Assembly (NCBI GenBank): GCA_947034895.1
Contig: OX344761.1
Location: 74,585,839 to 74,649,838 of the forward strand
From: Rhytidiadelphus loreus
Lineage: Eukaryota; Streptophyta; Bryopsida; Hypnales; Hylocomiaceae
DNA: 64,000 nt
Direction: 5' to 3'
Positions 12,801-26,486 of the stretch are shown here, one piece after another (the first letter of the stretch is position 1; every line of letters begins with the position of its first letter). A program made the translations under genes and the position numbers. Below the pieces are notes generated by a model that saw only the letters and a list, made by a program, of their open reading frames with translations, was not told the origin of the DNA and did not search any database.

Positions 12801-13711
12801 TCTTTAATCTTTCCCCAAAGACATGGACTGATCGTGTGGATTTTGTCTACCTTTTTCAGATTGGACGGAAAAGCAAAGAAGGTGATGGACACACTTGAGC
12901 AGCTCAAAATGAGTAACGTTATGAGATTTGCGAGCGAAGTGGGAGCCTCCGTGTTCCAAAAACTACAAGAAGCACGTGTGCAGCATGGATGTCCTTTACT
13001 GGGGGGTTCCAATTCAAACAAGTGTAAGACTCTCCACTTTCTATTCAAACTTAGTAATGATACCTTAAAAGGACCAAGATGCCCAAATTGGACCTCGTGA
13101 TTAATTTAGCAGTTTTGAGTTGGTCAGATGGGATCTTTCTTCTGTTCTATTTCTTTCCTTTTCTCACCAACGCATGCAATGTTCTTCACTGAATATAGTG
13201 ATACAAGTCTTGACCCCATTTGATTTATATATTCACAATATGAAGCTCACTTTGGGCTTCGTGGTTTAAGAGCATGTAACGATCTCAACGTCTGACATCT
13301 CCTCTCTTTTGTGCATCAGTGTTCGAGGAAGATAAATCCATTTCCAATAGGGATGGCCCAGAGACCGATGCAGGCATAGCTGCCAAAGCTATTGTTGCAG
13401 TCGCCAAAGGACCAGCAGTCAGTAAGCAAGAGCTCGAGAATCGGCGTTTGTTTGTTCCAGGGCGTCTCTATCACATCCGAAGGCAGAAATTGAAAAGGGA
13501 GGAGCGGATGACTGCCATTCCTGTTCCTGCGAGGCCATTCCAACGGGGTGAAGAAGCTCCGAGAGGGTCCAAGTTCAGACATTTTGTCATCTGTAGCACA
13601 GACCCTTCCTCTCGTTTTGGTCGAATCATCCTGTCTAGCACCCTGCTCTCTGATCACGGCTGTTTTAACATCCGTGACAGCATCTTGGATGCCATGCAAT
13701 CATGTACATAA
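9811..13711 (+). CDS. Class 3 lipase (plant DAG lipase-like), multi-exon
   Basis: Alpha/beta-hydrolase of the Lipase_3 family, expected to hydrolyse acylglycerols. Exon model: 9811-10022, 10506-10593, 10950-10986, 11054-11219, 11366-11453, 11904-12119, 12382-12452, 12860-13023, 13320-13711, all phases compatible (477 aa). Nucleophile elbow GHSLGG starts exon 6 (Ser ~207), the DDVVPRLNP acid motif opens exon 7 (Asp ~270/271), and SDHGCFNIRDSI near the C-terminus supplies the His (~460), so the triad is intact. The N-terminal ~100 residues (DTTAGLFKLYQRH, ELGEMLEWLRWSTAAYEKD) match the helical region that precedes the lipase fold in this plant group. Uncertain points: the start (ATG 9811 is in frame, but upstream exons near 8.34-8.5 kb are possible), the exon 3/4 junction (weak GTTGTG donor), and an extra in-frame 117-nt exon at 12669-12785. 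Confidence 0.8.
12669..12785 (+). other. Candidate in-frame cassette exon of the lipase gene
   Basis: The block is preceded by a strong pyrimidine tract and TTTTTAG, followed by the consensus donor GTGAGT, and is 117 nt (39 codons) long. Its phase fits both neighbours (phase 2 in, phase 2 out) and it has no in-frame stop. It would insert a segment starting FGSHAPSIARKDAQLLG between the acid-motif exon and the LDGKAKK exon. It may be constitutive, alternative, or chance; without it the flanking exons also join in frame. Confidence 0.5.
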
Positions 13712-15296
13712 CATTCGCTTACAACCCTGTTCAATATTGTAGAATGTTCGGAATTATTCTCGGATAATCTAAGAATATTCCTGAATATTCTAAGAACATG
13801 TTTGTAGGAAGGATGAGGGGTTTGTTAGCTGTTGTGTCGAACACAATAGGTTAGCTGTTGTATCGGTTTGATATCTCTGACCAAAAAGCCCATGTTTAGG
13901 GTAGAAAACACAGCATGCTGATATTTTCTCCTGTTTGTACCATTCTGGTTGAATTTGTTGATGTGGTCACATTGACCACACGACAGAAAATCAAAGCTGA
14001 TTATCAGTTGCTTCCATTTTGCAGCTTACGTGGGCGGGGAGTGTGTCAAGTATTCACAGGAAAAGGTCTTTCTATAATTATCATTGGATTGCGAAAGGTT
14101 TCTTCTTTGTTCAGTTCGTATTTTTTGCAGACGTCTGCTACATTTACACTGTCTCCATACCTGTCCACGGAGACAATTAGAGGGTTATCGCTGTAGAGGA
14201 AAGGCAATGATTGAAGTGGAAGCGTCTTATTGGGGTCTATTAATGCAAGTGCTTACCACACTAGCAGGACATCAAGGAAGTTCCTTTTTTCATTTGTGCA
14301 TGCTTTAGGTATCTTACATGATTGAGTAATACGCCAATGAAGAAGCAAGTGTTTGTCTTCCAAGCGTTGTTGCTTGTAAAGTCCAAGAAAAGGAGAAGAA
14401 CATTGATGTATTATTCATGTCATAAATAGTGGAAGTGGTATTGAATTATCCTCAATATAGGCCAATCATAAAACATGATTGGAGTTAATCTCTTTGGTGT
14501 TGAATGTCTCTATTATAGCATGGTACCACCGTCTTCAAAGTATGTCATTGGTCAATTAGCAAGTTGCTACCATACTAAAAGAATGGCAAGAAATATCAAG
14601 TCCCTTTCTCATCTTATGTGACAAATGAAAGATGACATGGCAACAAAGAAGTAAAGGTTCTTTTAGGTTCAATTATTAGAGTCTATGAAATGAGAAGAAG
14701 GAAGAACTTTTATTTTGTTGTTCATCCCACATGGAATGGATGTGGTAAAACTAGTGTTGCTTGTTGGAGTGTGGTGTCACAAGAGCAAGGTTCAAAATTG
14801 TAGTTTTAAGATATGCATACCCCAAATCCCAATTGCTTCCCCTTGCTTCCCCTATCTACATAGTGAGAACACATCCACCTAGAAATCTTGGACATGTGTA
14901 GACAAGGATGCCATTGGGATTAGGGAAGGGACAATTTTGGGTAAGTTATGCCAACCTTAGCAACTGCCAGACTTGTTGATGAGTCTTGCCAATAACTAAC
15001 TAAGCCAGTAGCCGGCTCTAGGTAGTCATTTGAACAAGACGAGGAAACATTTGTTGTGACTTCAACATTGTTGTTTGTTTACCTTGTAACTTAATTGCAG
15101 GGATTGAAGGGACTGTGTCTGCATCGATCTCCTCCTTCCTTTTCCATTCACATGCTTTGGCTCCTTTCTCTTCATGTGTGGCGGACATGTTGTTGCAATG
15201 AATTTTTTATTGTGTATGAGAGCAAGCTGATGTGATTGCTGTGGAGAGCTTACGTGAAAGTTCAACACTCGGTTGCAAAGCTTTCCATCAGTGAGA
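13712..15296. other. Intergenic region between lipase and HSP60 genes
   Basis: About 1.6 kb holding the presumed 3' UTR of the lipase gene and the promoter of the HSP60 gene. I see no further gene. Open frames on either strand here (including a long minus-strand one over the first HSP60 exon) have no recognisable domains. Confidence 0.6.
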
Positions 15297-18200
15297 ATGT
15301 ATCGTGCTGCGGCCGCATTGGCGTCTCGTGTAAGGTGCTTCTTCACTCTTGCTCCATCAATTCTTGCATTGGATAGGTTAAGCTTGCTGATTGTACAATT
15401 TTCTTTCTTCTTTAAGAAACCCTGAAACGACATAGAAGTCCCAATGGGGCTCCATTTTCCAAGTCTATGTCCCGTAAGGGTTAACCCCTCGTGGAGCAGA
15501 CGGCTCAAATTGGGTTTCATGTGGGTTTTTTTGGCAGATGGGGATTTTCTTTTGTTCACTTTACTTCATTTTGGCCTAACACAAGAAACGATCTGTACTT
15601 ATTCTGGTGATATAAAATTTGGCCTCTGTGACTCATTTATTCTGTCGGTACGATTAATCAAATTGGTTATTTTAAGACCCTTGAATCCTTGGTTAATTTG
15701 GGCTTGAAGGATTCATGTGTAAAGAATTCGATTGTTTGTCATTCAACAGCTGTAAAATTCTGTAATGTAATTTTTTTCGTTGAGCAGAAACTTTCTTCTT
15801 CTTCTTCTTGGACGTTACTGCAGTTTTGCAAATCCTTACATGACATTAGTGCAACTGTTTGGTTCTTGTGAAAGCATGCCTAATTCGAGCATGCATCTTT
15901 TCTTCTTTACCTGTTTCTTGGATCATTCCTCAGTTCAAGGTGACCTTCGATGTGATTTCTTGCAGTATTTCTCTTGTTTGTCTCTGTGAAACCTTCAGTT
16001 GTTTAATTACGAAGTCATTGCAGTGACTGGTGGTAGCTCGTTGGTTTTGCAGATGTCAACCTCTTGTGCAAGTAAGCTTTTTCAACTACTTGGCCTTAAT
16101 TATTTGTAGCAGATAGTTTTTTCACTTTTGCCTAACTTCACTCAGCGGTTCATTAAGTGAACCGTTTTGGTTTAGGTAGGCAGTTAAACAGATGGGATTT
16201 GGCAGTGTCTCCAGACGAAAATTTGTGTTTATAAGTGCAAAATTTGAATTTCAAAGTATTTTCGTCATAAAAAATTATTAGGAATATGAAAGTAAAGGAA
16301 AAATTGAGGATTTTGTATAGTTTATGTCTGAAATACAACACGTCATAGAAGAGCTGATTCATAGTAAAATAATTTTGAGCTCATTTCCGTGCACTGAGTA
16401 TGGTGTTGTACTGGAAGTGACGAAAGCCTCTATTTTGTCGAGAGAATTAGTCTTTGCAGGAGTCACTGCTGCTGTGGACTGAGAATGAACACGCGTTATT
16501 GAAGTGTTTGCAGAACCTAAATCGGTTGCAGCCGATTCGAAGATTTTCTGCCAAGGACATCAGGTATGGCGTGGAAGCTCGTGCTCTTATGCTTCAAGGT
16601 GTGGAGCAGCTTGCAGATGCTGTGCAAGTAACGATGGGTCCAAAGGTATGCAAGAGTTTTTCCATTTCTCCAACTTAACCCTTAACGTCACAGTTTTTGA
16701 AAGTACGCTGAAAAGTCAACATGAGGGACTTGCTTTGACGTTTAAGAAAGAAGATAGGGTCTCAAATATATCATATATGTACGTAGTATTGTTTTCGGCT
16801 TAACATTAAATTTAAAACCAACAATGTTCGTATACCCAAAACCTGTTAAACCTATGGACATCATTTAAGGTTATGAACTGAGAATATAAATTGGGAGATA
16901 CACTATGATGTCTCACCTCTGGAAAATCACCAGTGCAAACCCCTTGTTGAATTCACATTAATAAACCAGCATTTGGACGTCGTTTTAATCAGCTCAGGTC
17001 GAAACAACATCCCAATGTCGATTGCATGTTGAATGATTTTTTTTCAACAGGGAGTTTGCAGTAAGTACTTTGAAAGATTTACTAGTACTTGAGCATTAAT
17101 TGGACTTGATATTTGCGAGAAATCGCCTCTCATTTTCCATTGTCGCTCTTGGGAAGAATTCCCTGTTTTTTTGTTTGAACTTTGAACAATTTAGCAATTA
17201 TATTGTAATTGCTAGCAACTCCTATTTCATATCCAGGGCCGCACTGTCGTCATAGAGCAACCCTATGGCTTTCCCAAGGTGACCAAAGATGGCGTCACAG
17301 TGGCCAAGAGCATTGAGTTTAAGGACAAGCTGAAGAACGTTGGAGCCTCGTTAGTGAAGTCGGTGGCAAATGCCACAAATGATGTTGCAGGAGACGGTAA
17401 TTATGTTTCTTCAATCACAAACAACACCTAATTATGGATAATTGTAGATAATTAGGTGTGTTGAATGTAACTGAAACTGCATCAAGTTCACTGGGATTCA
17501 CTCAACTTTTCCAAACAATAAGAGGTTTCCATATTTTGACGGATTTGGTTGCAGGTACTACTGCTGCAACAGTGCTCACTCGAGCCATATTCTGTGAAGG
17601 CTGCAAAGCTGTGGCTGCTGGCATGAATGCCATGGACTTGCGTCGCGGCATCAACTGTGCTGTGGATGCAGTTGTTGCACACTTGAAGAGTCAAGCCAAG
17701 ATGATCAGCACATCGGAAGAGATTGCTCAAGTTAGTAATTTGATTCATTATCTAGAGCAGGATTGGACTCAAGAAGTGCCCCTCAAGAACTAAGTTTGAG
17801 GACCCCCATAGTGCTCATTCGTTTATTGTTTTTGAAAAATAAAGGACAATAAGAATCCCCTATTCCCACTCGATCAAGTGAATCTTGGGGATCCACTTTG
17901 ATGACTGTAACATGGCCAATGCAATGGCAATTTGTAATATTGGCTAGCTCCAAGGAAAGATTGGGAGTAATATCAAGTACAATTGGGTACTAGAAAACAT
18001 ATTTTATGCACATGTAGTTTGTGTACAACATCATTGGAATAATATTATTGGAGAATTGGACAATTGGACAATTGGTGGGCAATGAAGTCACACAAGATAG
18101 TGAAACTTTGAATAGAATTTCTCCGAAACAATTTTGAGTACTTGTTGACAGAGCCGTGCTTCTTTGTAGCCATTTCTTGAGATTTTCTAATGTGAGTACT

Positions 18201-21200
18201 TGATTTTAGCTGGGTAGTCCTTGCCTATGAAGTCATACATGACAGAACCATTTTAAGGTACATTTGGGTGGCCTAGACCCTACTGAGAGTCACAGTACAT
18301 TCTATTTTTAAGGTGAACCAAATTTGAGGGGCACTTCTTGAGTCCATTCCTACTCTAATGTACTCTTGTTGCCAAGGGTAGCACTCACTATCTGTGTCCA
18401 TATGACACAGTTAATAGATTTATCCTCAACAAAATCTTCATTCATGGTGGTTTTTGGACTGGAGTTTTTTCTTCTTCTTCTATCCTAGAACTATGCCTCA
18501 TCATTCTGTTGTCATTCTTCGTTGCCATGCCACAATGCAACTCAAAATCTGTTGGTAGATTGTTGCTTATCTCTTAGTTTCCTGATTCAAGTATTCAACA
18601 GGTTGGAACAATATCTGCCAATGGTGATCGTGAAATTGGTGACTTGCTTGCCCGTGCCATGGCTAAAGTCGGCAAAGAGGGTGTTATCACTGTATCTGTA
18701 AGTGGACAGAGATGGTTTTAATTATTTTTTAAATTCTTTGTTATGCCTGATCAGCCATCAGTCATCAGAAAAAAATTCTGTCATTTAGAGCCAACTGAAG
18801 ACATTTGTTTCTTCTTCTGTTCACTATTGCACGATCTCTTGAGAACCTCTGGTTTTCACAAATGTACTGCAGGAACCTCTGTTTTAGAGTGTGTGACTTT
18901 TGGATTTACATGCCTCTTCTTAGTTTGCACAACTCAAGCACTGATTAAACTGTGGGTACTTTTCAGGATGGCAAAACTTTGTTCAATGAATTGGAGGTTG
19001 TGGAGGGTATGAAGCTGGACAGGGGTTATATTTCCCCTTATTTCGTCACCAACAGCAAAACTCAGAAAGTGGTAAGTGCTATGGATTTGAAATTGTATGT
19101 GCCATTGCCTTGCCATGAAACTTAAGGCTGATGCAACAACAGCAACAAATTGTCTCTGCAGTACTGGAATTATATTCATTTCGGAATCCAACTGACGTTT
19201 GTATTGTTGTGGTAGGAACTGGAGAATCCAGTCATATTAATCCATGAGAAGAAAATTACAGGGCTTCAAGAAATTCTTCCAGTTCTTGAGCTTGTCATCA
19301 GGGTATTTCTGCAGATCCCGCAGAGCGTCTATTATTCCTTTGAACTGTTAATTGCAAGTATGTGGGTTGCATGACTACTTAGGCCACAAATTTGAAGTAG
19401 AAGATGAGTTCATTTGGCTGTAGAAAGAATGATTGCACTGAGAATGAGCAAGGGTTGGAAAATATATATAGACAAATGTATGTGTAACTTGTCAGTCAAA
19501 CTCAGGAGTTTTAATTACATAGATTGAAGAGAAATTTAAAGTTGTTTGCACAAGTATACATTTCATCCACCAAGTACAATATATTAATATCTAGATGTTC
19601 TTTACAGACTATAGTGTATATAGAAATGTACTCGCTTATTTTACACCTACTTGTGGTGGGATGATACCATGTCCGTTCTAAATTTCTTCATGATAATCTA
19701 AGTAACCAAGGTCCAGACTGTTACGTAGTTAAGAGTCCATAATAACCAAGGTCTTGACATGTTCAAGTTCATGGTGACTCAGGACCAAAGGCCACTGCTC
19801 ATTGTAGCCGAAGATGTGGATGGTGACGCCCTTGCTACCCTCATCGTCAACAAAATACGTGGTGGAGTGAAGGTGGGTGTTGAGATTTGTATTACTCATT
19901 TATTTTCAAAAAATTTAGTGCTACAAGGCCGACAATGAATAGTGTCATATCCGTAGTTTCCATTGAATGACCAAAGATGTGTTTTCGTTTGGTGTTAAGA
20001 ATGCAGTTAGTGAAGGTATTAGGACTAAAATTAGGTACACTTTTGGACTAGATTATCTTTGCTAAAACCAAATGTGAAATCACTTAATTTAGGCATTCAT
20101 TCATTCATAGCATAGGATAGCATTCATTCAGTCATTACCTTCAGATTCTGAAATAATATTGCTCTGTTTTAATTGTCGCTTCCCTGTGTTCATGGATTTT
20201 TTATTTTAGTGAAGAGTTGAATACCTTGTTCATTATATACACGTCATTATCCTATTCTACATGTGACATTGAACTGGCCCTGAAACAGGTTTGTGCTGTC
20301 AAGGCCCCTGGATTTGGTGAGAGCAGAAATTCTGTTTTGCAGGACCTTGCCGTCCTAACTGGCGGTCAGGTAGACACTTATTCTAACTCTTCGTTTTTCA
20401 TAAACACTCCATCTTAGTACAATTCTACACAACATTAATCTGCTAAAGTTTTCAAACCTTGAACGAAACGTGTGATGTGTTTGAGAACTACATTAAGATA
20501 CGAATTGCTTTACAGGGATGTGTCCTACATAGGCTATTGAATGTCGTAGTGTCTCATGGACTTTTGGATTACAAAATTCTATTGCAATGCTCAGTTGCAC
20601 CTTTCCCATTCTGAGAAACAATTTTGATCATCATATAACGAAACCTCCTATTTTAGCTGAACTTAAGAAACTCACAAATCACATTGCATAATCATTGGTT
20701 GATTCTTTTCTTATTTAAAGAGAATTTCTGAACTTGGTCCTTCTGGAACCCTTGTCATGAAATGTGTATGAATTTTTGTTGAATTGATATCATGGATTCT
20801 CAAGATGAGAAGTGATTTTGATACATAAGCGAATTCTCCTCTAGGGAATGGTATGGTGATGTGAGTCAAAAAAATTCTCAGTTTCTCACCTTCTGGATCA
20901 TGGATGCAGCTCATCAGTGAAGACCTGGGGTTGAAATTAGAGAAGATCAAACTAGAAATGCTTGGAGCAGCCAAGAAGGTATGTAAAGTACTTGTTTTCC
21001 TTTTCAAAAAGTAATTTGAATTTTTTTCACATGTCCATCTCCCATTAGTTTTGACTTCATGATTAATTTCATGTGGAACCCAAAAGATTACATTCTGACA
21101 ACTGAAAGTGCTGAAATAGAGTGCCTGCCCTCTATACTGTCTTGAAATAGTTTCAAAAATGCTATCATCTCATACCCAAACTGCTCTGTCTTAATAGAGT

Positions 21201-24200
21201 ATAGTACATGATGTCGTTTTTCTTTTCGCCAATTTCTATCTGAGATCTACTTGGACCCTCTCGTTGTTCTTGGTGATCCACTGAATAAGGATTCGAAAAT
21301 TCTCATTGTAAACTATCTTGCAGGTCATAGTATCAAAAGATGACACAATTGTTTTGGATGGTGCTGGTGACAAGGCCCACATTGAGGAACGCCTTGATCA
21401 GGTCAGGGAGCTTTTGGTTCTCTAACTAAGAAGCTCCAGTGGCAATTTGAGACGTGACAGTTTTTAACAAGTACAACTGTGGGGTCCCTTTTTAAATCTC
21501 GCACAAATAAATGTGACAAGTAATTCATGTCCAGTTATGTTCTAGGAGCCCTTCCAAATACCTTTTCTTCATGCATCCACCAGTTAAACGTTGAACTAAA
21601 GTTGCAAATCCAGGCTTATTTGCCACTTCTTTATCTTAAACGAGGTATCTTGGTAAAGAATGAAATGGATCCAAATCGAGAGTGTCTATCAACTCACTTT
21701 GTACCTCACTAGTGGAAACGAGTTCAATGCTCTTTCTGCATTTCAATTACTGAATGACTTAATACGGCTTGATCAAAACAACGTTTAAATTCATATGTTG
21801 AACAAGCTTGTATGCAGATCCGGGACGCTTTGAGTCAATCCACTTCAGAGTACGATAAAGAAAAGTTGGAAGAGCGACTAGCTAAGCTTTCAGGAGGTGT
21901 TGCTGTCCTCAAGGTATTCATTCTTATCACTCCTTTAAACACGAAGGCAATTAGTCAACATTGTGAAAATTTCAATGTTTTAGTAAAGAACATATCAAGG
22001 AAAAACGAAATTAAATTTTCAGAGTGATTGTAGATTGGAGGAGCTAGTGAAGTGGAAGTCAATGAGAAAAAGGATCGCGTTACCGACGCTTTGAATGCTA
22101 CTAAAGCAGCCGTGGAAGAGGGCATTGTACCTGGTAAGCAATTTTCTAGACTGAAGGCTCAAGTTTTTCCAAATACTGATGAATGTTCTTGAAAAGTTCA
22201 CTTAATCTTATTGATAATTAATCAGAATCTTAACAAAAGAACGTGTTATATAGCATTGGCAAGACGAATAACTGTAACATAAATGTTCTAAATATTATGG
22301 AGTGGCATAGATATTTCAGAGGAGTAACTATTATTTAAAGAAATCATACTATTTTCATATCAAGCTCTCAGGGGTTAAGCTATGTTCCAATTGCACAATT
22401 CATTGTGGATGTTGAGAAAATTGATGAAGTTCTATTGCAATTTCGTTGACAATTTTTGAAAAATTTCTTTTATATTTCATAAGTAAATCATTCTTTCGTT
22501 GTGGGGAATTCTAGTATTACCAGCTATGACAGTGGTATATATCATCAACCTGTAGGGGGTGGTGTGGCTCTCTTGTATGCTTCACGAGAGCTTGATAAGT
22601 TGCCGACAGAAAACTTCGATCAGAGAATCGGGGTTCAGATTGTCCAAAATGCTCTGAAGGTACCAATATCATTCCATGATCCTCACTTCTCTTGCTACCC
22701 TCATTTCTCATCTGAAAGTGTACACCTAAACCCTAAACTATCTCACTATTACTCAGGAACTTTCATCGAGTGTTTTTCTCATTTAGTGTAGATGATCAGA
22801 TTACAAGATACGATGCCACCAATTGATAATAATCGATAACAATGACTGCAAAGCTTCATACAATTACTGTGGTTGAGCAATTCAATCTAACTGTATTGTG
22901 GTTTGAAAACACACCTAACAACTGAAGATATATCTTACACTAGGTGAATTCTAAACTCACGTTGCCTACAATCTTTGGGATTATTGTGACCCGAGGAAAT
23001 TGCACGAAACTGTGTGCTTGTTACTTGATCACCTTGTTCACTGAATGGAATTGCTGATTGAAAATCTACATCCAGATGCCTGCCTACACAATTGCACATA
23101 ACGCAGGATCGGAGGGAGCTGTGGTGGTTGGCAAGCTTTTGGAGCAATCAAACCTGAATATAGGTTATGATTCCGCAAAAGGTTGGTTTTAAGTTCTTGA
23201 CAATAAGATTTCTTAATATCACATTCTGTGTTCACTCACCAAACATTAGGGAACAAGCTTATCTAGTTCAGAAGTCAATTTGTATGTTCTGTTATGCCAT
23301 AAGACGTTATATGTAAATGTGAAAATAGGGAATTTGATTTATGTTGAAAGGATTCTAGACCACCATTTTGACTCCTGCAACTTCATGTAGCTCGCTTTTA
23401 CGTACAGCACTATCGATTGCCACAACGTTACAAAATTCCATGTCATCACTTGCATTTTAGGCTATGGTTTTGGTGTACAACACACATCCACCACTTCCAG
23501 TTGTAAATATTGTGGTTCTTGTTCTCTATTATTCCCATTGTCAATTTCCATGCTTATGTTCTTGCTTTGTATGTGTTTTTCCACATAACATTCTCCAGTT
23601 GCAAGAAAGATGCATCCTCCCTACTGCTAGAATGGAATCTAAAGTATCATGCTGATATTAGTAAAATAGAATTAAAACGGGTTGGTAGTCATTGTCGAGT
23701 TTTAGTGATGGTACCTATATTGTGTTTCTCTTCCTTGCATGAGGCTTTTTCACTCATATTGGTGATCAATTTTGATGCGGGGAGTCTAAAGGATGTTATC
23801 CATTGTTGAAGTTTTCGCGGCTACTTTGGAACATTATGCAGACCGTGACGCTTGCAACTTGTTAAACTAGGTCTATGGCTTATCGACTTAGAATTCAGAC
23901 AAAACACTAATGATATCATGTTTCATGTTAATTTATCTTTGCAGGAGAGTACGTAGATGTTGTAAAAGCTGGAATCATTGATCCTGTGAAAGTTATCAGA
24001 ACTGCTCTTGTAAATGCAGTGAGGTAACAGCATTCCTTGCCTCTCTTTCTTTTTTAATGATCTCTTCTGCAATAATCTGCTATGAAATCTAGAAGTAACT
24101 TAAAATTGTGTGGAAAATAGTGCATGTGGAGTTGTGCGAGTGGCAACAAATGTATTTCTTTCGTAGCCAGGTTTTAGAGTTGAGTTACCTCGCATAATAT

Positions 24201-24563
24201 CGATGAGGATGCTACAACTTTGGGAAGCTAATACGTGTTAAGAGTAGAAACAAAAAGACGGGAGTGCATATGACTTGTATCTAAGACCCTCGTCGTGGAT
24301 GGTTGCCTGCCCACCTGTTGATTATAAGACATCGTTGAGGTTACAGGAAGCCATAATACATTGAAAGTCACCCCATTACTGACCAGTAAAAGCTACGAAG
24401 TTGGGGATCATTCCTGAAGTCGATCTCTTCATTTTGGGTGTGCAGTGTCTCGGCGCTCATGACGACGACAGAAGCTATCGTAGCAGATTTCAACAAGGAA
24501 GAAAAGGAGTTGATGCCTGGCATGGGAGGCGGCATGGGAGGCATGAGTGGCATGTATGGTTGA
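15297..24563 (+). CDS. CPN60: Mitochondrial 60-kDa chaperonin (HSP60/CPN60), 17 exons
   Basis: Group I chaperonin subunit that folds imported proteins in the mitochondrial matrix. Exons: 15297-15329, 16460-16645, 17237-17396, 17555-17730, 18602-18697, 18967-19071, 19216-19302, 19783-19872, 20289-20369, 20910-20978, 21324-21401, 21818-21913, 22034-22133, 22556-22659, 23076-23181, 23945-24023, 24446-24563. All have GT/AG ends, all phases agree, total 1764 nt (587 aa), close to plant family length. Exon 1 encodes [11 protein letters not shown], the usual start of plant mitochondrial CPN60 presequences; the Arg-rich presequence ends around RRFSAKD in exon 2. Landmarks: TMGPKGR nucleotide-binding loop across exons 2/3, AGDGTT with the catalytic Asp (~126) across exons 3/4, APGFGESR apical motif in exon 9, GGGVALLYA at exon 14, GYDSAKGEYVD across exons 15/16, and a Gly-Met-rich C-terminal tail. 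No break is seen. Confidence 0.96.
17752..18358. mobile_element. Inverted-repeat element (MITE-like) in HSP60 intron 4
   Basis: The ends are inverted copies over about 33 bp (shared core GGACTCAAGAAGTGCCCCTC, left from 17764, right complement around 18327-18346) with a few mismatches. The ~600-bp body is non-coding. This explains why intron 4 is much longer than its neighbours. No clear target-site duplication was found, so the superfamily is unassigned. Confidence 0.65.
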
Positions 24564-26482
24564 GCAACATAACATTAATTGACAACCAATTCTAGACTTG
24601 AGGTCCTTTTGTCTCCCATGAAATAGGTGTTAATTGCTCACTCTTTCCTTCTTTTTTTAAATCTCAAGAATGCTGGAGATCTAAGGGAGAAATCTTCAGG
24701 TTATAGAATGCTACAACAGCATCCTGTTTTTACAGAGATTGTTTTTCAGTGGTGTAAGGTAAGGTAGCTCGAATGGCAACAGTTGTCTTCAAATCGGCGA
24801 CCCTATATTTGGCTCAGAAATTGTGAGCTGGAGTTTCAGAAACCTTGTCATTGTAGCTCTTAAAATGACTAAACTTCATGTGGGGTTATCATAGAATGAC
24901 GAGCTTGAATGATGTGCTCGAGGGTCCGCTAAAAGAATTGTGTTTTGACAGGCCCCCCACCAGTTCATGTACTATTGCAAAATCACTCATTTTGACTGTT
25001 AGAACACTACTTAGACAACATATGAGGCCCTTTTGCAACGTTTGTGACCAACTTTTGCTCCAATGAGCAAAGTTTTTCAGGGAATAGTGAGCAACGTTTG
25101 TGCTTAGAATTTAAATTGGAGGTGAAAAGCAGCATTTGGAGGACGTGAAATTCAATGTTGAGTTCCTGATGTTGTTCCCATCTTCATTCTTTATTGAGGA
25201 CATTATCCCGTAAGCTTTGTCCTTGGTGAGACTCCCATGAAGTATAATACGTAATATGTATGGTAGAACAACCCTTTCTCAACCAGGGAGCCATACCTGG
25301 TATGGAGGGTGTAACTTATATCCTATCAAAGCTTGAGTAGTTTCACATCCCAAGCTTGAAATGTAATTTTTTTGTTGTTTTCAAGGTTGGGGCTAATAAA
25401 GTCATGACAGATGTCCCAAAGTGTTATAAAGTGTGCAGGACGTATTGATTGGGAAAGTAGTCTCTTGATTGATTGGAATTGGAAGACTCTAGACATTGGC
25501 TATGGGTTTGTAACAATTTTTGGTTCCCAAAATTCATACTAATTTCAATTTTGGGAATAAAATTACAGAAAATTCACATTCCCAATATTTCTTATCTCTC
25601 TATATTAGAAAATTTACCATTGCCTCACACTACTCCTCATTTGTCCTAAAATCACTTAAGTGATTAGGTATAGGTGGTTCTACTTTAGGTCTTCCTCACA
25701 AAATATCTCAACATATATTACATCTATACATTAAAATGGGAAGTATATATAGTATTATATATTTTACAATAGATATATAGTATCATATTGAATATATTAT
25801 GTATATGTGATATGAGTATAATATATACATTGTAGAGGTGCAACATGAACTTTTGCAATTTGACAATCCAGTAGTATGTTGATAAATTCTACCACTATAA
25901 AAATTTGTATACCTTCCCAAAAATAGATAAATCATTGAAAATAAGTGTTTCCAAAGGAGTAAATAAGTGTTGCATAAAGCATGTTCTAAAATGTGGCTTA
26001 TTTTGAATAATGTTTATAGCAATTTTATTTTCTAAAACTTTCAAATGAGTTTTAATTAGGGTTATAAGCCCAATGTTTACGTTGTTCCAAAAGGGCTTCA
26101 TATGTAATAGTAGAAATTAGGGGCTAATTTAGACTACAAATGCTCATTTTAATACACAAATACCATCAAATTCCAAAATACAATCTTCTCTAATAATAGA
26201 ATATCAACAATCCACAATAAACAACATGAATCTTTGTGTCCTATAACACAATAATCATAGTAGCATACAATTAGAACCCCTATGACCAAAACAAGAGAAA
26301 TCTCATCAAAATTTGTTATTTGTTTCAATCATTTTGGTTGAGTTGTCTTGTTCAAAATTACATTGAAATTTGTTGTTTTGGAACTCTTGATTTGGGCAAT
26401 GGAAATTTACAAGAATTTTTTTTTTTAACTACCACATCAAGCAAGTTAGAAACTGCCATGTCAATGGGTCAAAATTGCACTA
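24564..26482. other. HSP60 3' flank and AT-rich intergenic DNA
   Basis: About 1.9 kb with the presumed 3' UTR of the HSP60 gene in the first few hundred bases, then AT-rich DNA. No supportable gene or clear repeat boundary was seen here. Confidence 0.6.
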
Positions 26483-26486
26483 TTAA

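Noticed and set aside
13316..13699. 127-codon frame on the minus strand
   Set aside because: Antisense shadow of the last lipase exon.
15062..15559. 165-codon open frame on the minus strand
   Set aside because: It overlaps the first HSP60 exon and its splice donor, has no recognisable domain, and is best explained as chance.
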